Shown here piece after piece: positions 59,258 through 64,000 of a DNA stretch of 64,000 nucleotides. The position numbers and the translations under genes are program-made. The DNA is from Clostridiales bacterium. GTDB lineage: Bacteria > Bacillota > Clostridia > Christensenellales > Borkfalkiaceae. Under the pieces are notes generated by a model. That model ran no database searches, was not told where the DNA came from, and worked only from the letters and a program-made list of their open reading frames with translations. Where the stretch lies: assembly GCA_015069615.1 (NCBI GenBank), contig SVIF01000001.1:1-64000 (forward strand). The letters are read 5' to 3'. Numbering within the stretch: the stretch's first letter is position 1; every line of letters starts with the position of its first letter.

Positions 59258-59622
59258 TAATCTTCTTCCCTTTCGCCCGTGGGCGCAATGGTTTGTAAAA
59301 TACGATTGATTTTTTCGCTGTAAGACATAGAATCGTCTTCTAAAAAAGTGAGTTCGGGAACGGTACGTTGCGTCATTCGGCGGGAAAGTTCGCGGCGAAT
59401 GGTTTTTGCGTTGTTCACAATGGTTTGAAAGCACAATTCGCGCTTTTCTATATCAGGTTGGAACACGCTAACGTAAACTTTTGCGTGCTTTAAGTCGGGA
59501 GATACGTCCACCGACATAATGCTAACAAGCCCCGAAATACCGTCCGTTTTTAAGTTAGAAATGATATCCGCAATTTCCTTGCGGTATTCTTGTTGCAGTT
59601 GGTCTATACGCTTACTTGCCAT
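59257..59622 (-). CDS. rbfA: ribosome-binding factor A
   Basis: 121 aa KH-fold protein. 'RIDQLQQEYRKEIADIISNL' (about 5-24), 'VDVSPDLKHAKVYVSVF', 'RRELSRRMTQRTVPELTFLE' then 'DDSMSYSEKI' (about 76-105) fit the family. Matures the 30S subunit. Between infB and nrnA. Confidence 0.94.
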   Translation of the reverse strand: MASKRIDQLQQEYRKEIADIISNLKTDGISGLVSIMSVDVSPDLKHAKVYVSVFQPDIEKRELCFQTIVNNAKTIRRELSRRMTQRTVPELTFLEDDSMSYSEKINRILQTIAPTGEREED

Positions 59623-59631
59623 ACAGCCACC

Positions 59632-62295
59632 TTATTCCTTTTCCTTTACGATATAACATTCAATGATATCGTCGTTTTTGATATCGTTAAAGTTTTCAAT
59701 GGAAATACCGCATTCGTAACCCGTTGCAACTTCCTTTACGTCGTCCTTAAAGCGTTTTAACTGACGAACGGCGCCTTCGCAAATCATTACGTCGTTACGA
59801 TAAATGCGAAGTTTCCCTTCGCGAACCATTTTCCCTTCAATAACGTAGCATCCTGCAACCGTGCCAACGCCCGTAATACGGAAGGTATCGCGTACTTCCG
59901 CTTTCCCCGTAAGTACGTCCTCCATCTTGGGTGCAAGCATACCTTTCAGTGCTTTTTCTACGTCCTCAATCGCTTCGTAGATCACGCGGTACAGTTTTAC
60001 GTCCACACCACTTCTTTCCGCCATAACCTTTGCCTTGCTATCCGGACGCACGTTAAATCCGATAATAACCGCTTTGGAAGATTGTGCAAGCATTACGTCC
60101 GATTCGGTGATTGCGCCTGCCGCGGCGTGAATTACCGAAATTTTCACTTCGTCGGTGGAAAGTTTTACCAAGGATTGTTTTACGGCTTCTACCGAACCTT
60201 GTACGTCCGCTTTCACAATTAAGTTCAAGCTCTTGATATCTTGCTTAAATACGTCTTCCAAGGTTACTTTGGAAGCGTTGTGAATCATGGCTTCGCGTTC
60301 TTTATTGCGGCGTTCTTCCGCAACGAGTTTGGTCAGTTTTTCTTCTTCAACCGCAATTAAGCTATCCCCCGTATTGGGTACGTCTTCAAGCCCAAGAACG
60401 GATACGGCTGCGGAAGGGCCTGCTTCCTTCACCGTTCTGCCTTTATCGTCAATCATCGCGCGAACGCGACCAACCACGGTGCCCGCAACGATGTTATCCC
60501 CCGTGCGAAGCGTACCATTTTGTACGAGCACGGTAGCAACGGGGCCTTTGCCCTTATCCAGTTTCGCTTCAATAATAACGCCGCGCGCTTTTCTATCCGG
60601 GTTACACTTTAATTCTTTTACTTCTGCAAGTAAAATCAAGTTTTCTAACAGAACGTCTACGTTTTCTCCCGTTTTCGCGGATACGGGAACCATCATTACG
60701 TCCCCACCCCATTCTTCAATTAAAATACCATGTTCGGTAAGTTCTTGCTTCACGCGGTCAATATTCGCGGTGGGCTTATCAATTTTGTTGCAAGCGATTA
60801 CGATGGAAACGCCCGCCGCTTTCGCGTGGTTGATGGCTTCTACCGTTTGGGGCATGATGCCGTCGTCCGCAGCAATTACGATAACCGCGATATCCGTAGC
60901 TTGCGCGCCGCGCATACGCATTGCGGTGAACGCTTCGTGCCCCGGGGTATCCAAGAAGGTTACGGTTTCCCCCTTTACCGAAACGCTGTAAGCGCCGATA
61001 TGTTGGGTAATACCGCCCGCTTCCCCTTCGGTTACGTTGGTATGGCGGATACGGTCCAAAAGCGAAGTTTTACCGTGGTCAACGTGCCCCATAACCGCAA
61101 TAACGGGGGGACGTTTTACCGCAGCAATTTCATCCGTTTCGGTATCACGACTTGCTTCGTTCAAGATATCTTCCGCAGTTTTATCTAATTGTAATTCCAG
61201 TTCAATGCCTAAATCTGCCGCAATAAAGCCTGCCGTATCGTAATCTACGGTATCGTTAATCGTCTTCATAATCCCTTCTTTAAACAGGCGCTTGGTGATT
61301 TCCGCTGCAGTAATGCCAAGTTTTTCCGAAAGGACTTTAATTGCGATAATTTCGGTGTTGATCACCGCTTTTTCAATTTTGATTTGAGGTGCTTGTTGTT
61401 TTGTTTTCGCTTTCTTTACGCGAAGTTTACGATAGCCGCTTTCCTTATCTTCAAAATCTTCAATTCTAAGCTCACGCGAAATTAAAGCACGTTTGCTAAC
61501 GGTTGCCTTTTTATCGTCATAACTTTTGCCGTCCGCTTTCTTTTTCGCGGGGCCGAAGGACTTGGAAGATTCTTTGGGGAAGGCAGGCATATCCATTTTG
61601 GGCGCACCACCCATGGGTCTAGGCATTCTGGGTGCACCCGCACCGCCTTGCGGTCTATCCCCGAAAGGACGTGCACCTTGGGGCTTATCACCAAAGGGTT
61701 TTCTTTCCCCTTGGGGGCGATCACCATAAGGACGGCGTTCGCCTTGCGGTCTATCGCCAAAGGGTTTTCTTTCCCCTTGGGGACGATCGCCAAAGGGACG
61801 GCGTTCGCCTTGGCCGGGGGTAAATTCCCTGCGGTTTTGACCTTGCGCGGGGCGGAATTCCTGGCGTTGCGCCACTTGTGCCGCTTGTGCCGCCTTTTTC
61901 GCTTCCATTTCCGCCTTCAAACGTTCGCGTTCTTCCGCCCTTGCCTTAGCTTCGGCTTCTTCTTGCGCCTTAGCGCGGGCAAGTTCTTCAGCTTTCGCGC
62001 GTTCTTCCGCTTCTTTTTTCGCGTTTTCCGCGGCAACACGTTCAGCTTCTAATCTGGCCGCTTCGTTTGCCTTGGCGTTTTCCTTTTCTTCGGCAAGGCG
62101 CTTTTCTTCCGCTTCTTCACGTTCTTTCTTGATACGAACGTAATCCTTGCCCTTTTCATCTAATCTTTTCAGTACGTCCCCAATGTTACGTTTTAAATCC
62201 GAAAAGCCTTTTTTCAAGCCTTCAATTTCATTGGCCTTAAAGTCCTTGATTTTATCTAAGGTTAGGGTTTCTTTTTGAATTTCTTTATCTGCCAT
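59632..62295 (-). CDS. infB: translation initiation factor IF-2
   Basis: 887 aa. N-terminal helical, highly charged region (Glu/Lys/Ala-rich, about 40-140), then a tandem low-complexity linker of 'RPFGDRPQGE'-type units (about 160-225), then IF2-N ('VLSEKLGITAAEITKRLFKE', about 313-332), G domain with 'GHVDHGKTSLLD' (about 398-409), 'DTPGHEAFTAMR' and 'NKID', followed by domains II-IV. Delivers initiator tRNA. Two bp after ylxQ. Confidence 0.97.
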   Translation of the reverse strand: MADKEIQKETLTLDKIKDFKANEIEGLKKGFSDLKRNIGDVLKRLDEKGKDYVRIKKEREEAEEKRLAEEKENAKANEAARLEAERVAAENAKKEAEERAKAEELARAKAQEEAEAKARAEERERLKAEMEAKKAAQAAQVAQRQEFRPAQGQNRREFTPGQGERRPFGDRPQGERKPFGDRPQGERRPYGDRPQGERKPFGDKPQGARPFGDRPQGGAGAPRMPRPMGGAPKMDMPAFPKESSKSFGPAKKKADGKSYDDKKATVSKRALISRELRIEDFEDKESGYRKLRVKKAKTKQQAPQIKIEKAVINTEIIAIKVLSEKLGITAAEITKRLFKEGIMKTINDTVDYDTAGFIAADLGIELELQLDKTAEDILNEASRDTETDEIAAVKRPPVIAVMGHVDHGKTSLLDRIRHTNVTEGEAGGITQHIGAYSVSVKGETVTFLDTPGHEAFTAMRMRGAQATDIAVIVIAADDGIMPQTVEAINHAKAAGVSIVIACNKIDKPTANIDRVKQELTEHGILIEEWGGDVMMVPVSAKTGENVDVLLENLILLAEVKELKCNPDRKARGVIIEAKLDKGKGPVATVLVQNGTLRTGDNIVAGTVVGRVRAMIDDKGRTVKEAGPSAAVSVLGLEDVPNTGDSLIAVEEEKLTKLVAEERRNKEREAMIHNASKVTLEDVFKQDIKSLNLIVKADVQGSVEAVKQSLVKLSTDEVKISVIHAAAGAITESDVMLAQSSKAVIIGFNVRPDSKAKVMAERSGVDVKLYRVIYEAIEDVEKALKGMLAPKMEDVLTGKAEVRDTFRITGVGTVAGCYVIEGKMVREGKLRIYRNDVMICEGAVRQLKRFKDDVKEVATGYECGISIENFNDIKNDDIIECYIVKEKE

Positions 62296-62296
62296 T

Positions 62297-62611
62297 TCAG
62301 TTCTCCGATTCTTCTAAAATGCTAAACGTTTCGCCCACGTTTTCCAGTATGGCACGCGCCAAGTTCATATCCGTTACCGCTATTAACTTGCAGTTTTCTT
62401 TGTGGACCAAATTTTCCACGGGCTCATTACTTACAAGTAGCGGTGCGTGAAGTTTTTTAGAAAGCGACTTTGCAGCCTTAACCGTGTTTTCCTTTGCCGT
62501 ACTACACAGAATAAGAAGGCTCGCTTTTTTTTGGTAAGACACGGCGTTTACGCCCTTTACCACCGCGCGTTTTCTTTGCGCGAATCCCAAAAAAGTGATT
62601 GCCTTATCCAA
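62297..62611 (-). CDS. L7Ae-family RNA-binding protein (YlxQ-like)
   Basis: 104 aa. 'ITFLGFAQRKRAVVKGVNAV' (about 5-24), 'LLILCSTAKENTVKAAKSLS' and 'KKLHAPLLVSNEPVENL' match the K-turn-binding L7Ae/YlxQ proteins found between ylxR and infB. Overlaps ylxR by 8 bp. Confidence 0.88.
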   Translation of the reverse strand: MDKAITFLGFAQRKRAVVKGVNAVSYQKKASLLILCSTAKENTVKAAKSLSKKLHAPLLVSNEPVENLVHKENCKLIAVTDMNLARAILENVGETFSILEESEN

Positions 62612-62864
62612 GGAGTACCTCCTTTAGATAAGCGTACACCTCATCAGGAATTTCTACACCGAAAATTTTATTTAAGAACTTTGCTTTCAGCATACGATTT
62701 GCGCAAGAAGGTTCTTTGCATAAATACGCGCCCCTGCCGTTCATTTTTCCCGATTCGTCCACCTTCACTTCCCCTTCGGGGGTACGAACGATACGGATTA
62801 ACTGTTGCTTAGGGTAGGAAGTTCTGCAACAAACGCAAGTTCTTAAGGGAATTTTTTTCTCCAT
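62604..62864 (-). CDS. ylxR: YlxR/RnpM-like RNA-binding protein
   Basis: 86 aa. 'PLRTCVCCRTSYPKQQLIRI' (about 6-25), 'DESGKMNGRGAYLCKEPSC' (about 36-54) are diagnostic, with the Cys pairs kept. Recent work on the family links it to RNase P control. Located between nusA and ylxQ. Confidence 0.93.
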   Translation of the reverse strand: MEKKIPLRTCVCCRTSYPKQQLIRIVRTPEGEVKVDESGKMNGRGAYLCKEPSCANRMLKAKFLNKIFGVEIPDEVYAYLKEVLLG

Positions 62865-62888
62865 ACCGAAAAATCCTTTCTCCGTTTT

Positions 62889-64000
62889 TTAGATCTCCAA
62901 GTTACCTTCTTCCACGGGAACTTCAATATCCACGCCGTACTTTTCCAAATCCTTTTCGGCAAGTTCGGCTTCGTGTTCTAACATGTAGCTTTCGCTTTTC
63001 ACGTCAATCTTCCAGCCCGTAAGGCGAGCTGCAAGACGCGCGTTTTGACCGTTTCTACCGATAGCAAGCGAAAGTACGTCGTCCGCAACCACTACGCGCG
63101 CTGCTTTTTGTTGTTCGGAAAGCATAATTACGCGTTGTACTTTTGCAGGGGAAAGCGCTTTTGCAATAAATTCCAAGGGGTTTTCGTTCCAAAGAATAAT
63201 ATCAATTTTTTCACGGCCGAGTTCCGCAACTACCGCGTTTACGCGCGCGCCTTTATTACCAACGCACGCGCCTACGGGATCAATACGGGAATCTTCCGCG
63301 TAAATAGCGATTTTGGTTCTTTCGCCCGCTTCACGTGCAACTGCCTTTACTTCTACGTAGCCTTGGCGAATTTCGGGCACTTCGTTTTCGAACAAACGCT
63401 TCACAAGACCTGCGCAAGAACGGGATACCAAAACTTGCGCGTTTCTGCCCATGCTTTTTACACGCTTTACGTATACTTTCAGTTTATCGTTCACGTGATA
63501 TTCTTCCCCGCGGGTTTGGTCTTGGGGAAGCATAACGCCTTCCATTTCGCCTTGACCTAAATCCACGTAAACGTTGCCGTTTTCAATGCGGCGAACCAAA
63601 CAGGTCATCAATTCGTCTTCCTTATCCGAGAAAGCGGAAAGGGTGTTATCGCGTTCTGCTTCACGCAATTTTTGCATAATTACTTGCTTTGCGGTTTGCG
63701 CGGCGATACGTCCGAAATCCTTGGGGATAAATTCTTTGGTGATTACGTCCCCGATTTGGGCGTTGGGATTTTCTTCCTGCGCGTCCAAAATCCACATTTC
63801 GTTTTCTTCATCCTCTACGTCTTCCACCACCGTTTTTACACTGAAAAAGCGGATACTTCCCTTTTCAGGATCCGTTTCCATTACGATTTTAGAAGCAAGC
63901 CCCGTTTGGCGTTTATAAGCGAATACCAGTGCATTTTTTAAGGTTTCCAAAAACACTTCACTGCTGATGCCCTTTTCGCGTTCTAAATCTTCCAGCGCGG
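62889..64000 (-). CDS. nusA: transcription factor NusA, 5' end outside the window
   Basis: Open on the minus strand to the window edge; about 370 codons visible. The reading continues past the internal GTG at 63956 into 'ALEDLEREKGISSEVFLETL', the normal NusA N-terminus, so only about the first 10 codons are missing. S1 domain ('NGNVYVDLGQGEMEGVMLPQ'), KH1 ('ACVGNKGARVNAVVAELGRE') and KH2 ('LAIGRNGQNARLAARLTGWK') follow, ending in an acidic tail. Controls pausing, termination and antitermination. Start of the infB operon; rimP expected just upstream. Confidence 0.95.
   Translation of the reverse strand, partial: ALEDLEREKGISSEVFLETLKNALVFAYKRQTGLASKIVMETDPEKGSIRFFSVKTVVEDVEDEENEMWILDAQEENPNAQIGDVITKEFIPKDFGRIAAQTAKQVIMQKLREAERDNTLSAFSDKEDELMTCLVRRIENGNVYVDLGQGEMEGVMLPQDQTRGEEYHVNDKLKVYVKRVKSMGRNAQVLVSRSCAGLVKRLFENEVPEIRQGYVEVKAVAREAGERTKIAIYAEDSRIDPVGACVGNKGARVNAVVAELGREKIDIILWNENPLEFIAKALSPAKVQRVIMLSEQQKAARVVVADDVLSLAIGRNGQNARLAARLTGWKIDVKSESYMLEHEAELAEKDLEKYGVDIEVPVEEGNLEI

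Overview
The window reads as a stretch of a Bacillota (Clostridia-type) chromosome. The evidence is clean TTGACA/TATAAT promoters with 17-bp spacers, strong AGGAGG ribosome sites, a lysine riboswitch ahead of a dehydrogenase-route lysine operon, a spoVT-type regulator, and the gene order nusA-ylxR-ylxQ-infB-rbfA-nrnA-truB-ribF. I cannot name a genus. Glutamate codons and base composition change sharply near 34 kb: GAG-rich and GC-richer before, GAA-rich after. This means either two compositional domains or a join between two genomes.

1-4.7 kb is a small AT-rich island at the 3' end of a tRNA-Leu(CAG). Three copies of the tRNA 3'-terminal sequence and two copies of a 169-bp multi-hairpin repeat bracket it. 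It holds a divergent cassette: a ribbon-helix-helix/WYL regulator facing an FtsH-like AAA+ protein that has lost its transmembrane part and its HExxH zinc site, followed by two unrecognised genes. A repeated operator-like 10-mer lies in the shared promoter region. No integrase is visible. This is the best candidate here for an undescribed (perhaps defence-type) system.

4.8-9.6 kb holds a membrane-anchored unknown, a DUF7662-like protein, a long-armed inverted repeat, a Nudix hydrolase, a yhbD-bactofilin pair with two palindromic operators, a lipoprotein and an AraC regulator.

9.8-17.3 kb is a tight co-directional operon: a U32-like protein, three tandem QueG/reductive-dehalogenase-like iron-sulfur proteins, a cupin, a serine beta-lactamase-fold hydrolase and a Gfo/Idh/MocA protein lacking the usual catalytic Lys. 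A small orphan gene follows. The substrate is unknown.

17.4-22.6 kb is the lysine-riboswitch operon dapA-dapB-ddh-lysA plus a short-chain dehydrogenase. 22.7-25.4 kb holds an XRE regulator, a small membrane protein and a surface lipoprotein with InlB-type repeats. 25.5-30.4 kb is an amino-sugar operon (two Gfo/Idh, nagB, Gfo/Idh, nagA) facing an AraC regulator and a TIM-barrel sugar isomerase. A GT4 glycosyltransferase and a TfoX-like protein follow.

34.2-34.4 kb is an array of short hairpins joined by GTATATCATC and its complement. From 34.6 kb on, everything is on the minus strand and housekeeping. It contains tmRNA (tag ANSNELAYAA), a YfhO-like protein, smpB, rnr, secG, gpmI, tpiA, pgk, a Na/Pi symporter, an LUD protein, an MgtC-like protein, trmL, a degenerate nitrilase-fold protein, dusB, a YabN-MazG fusion, a lipid flippase, spoVT, efp, an Xaa-Pro peptidase, nfo, ribF, truB, nrnA, rbfA, infB, ylxQ, ylxR and the 3' part of nusA. 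The lower part couples glycolysis, secretion and ribosome rescue. The upper part is a translation-initiation and RNA-maturation operon.
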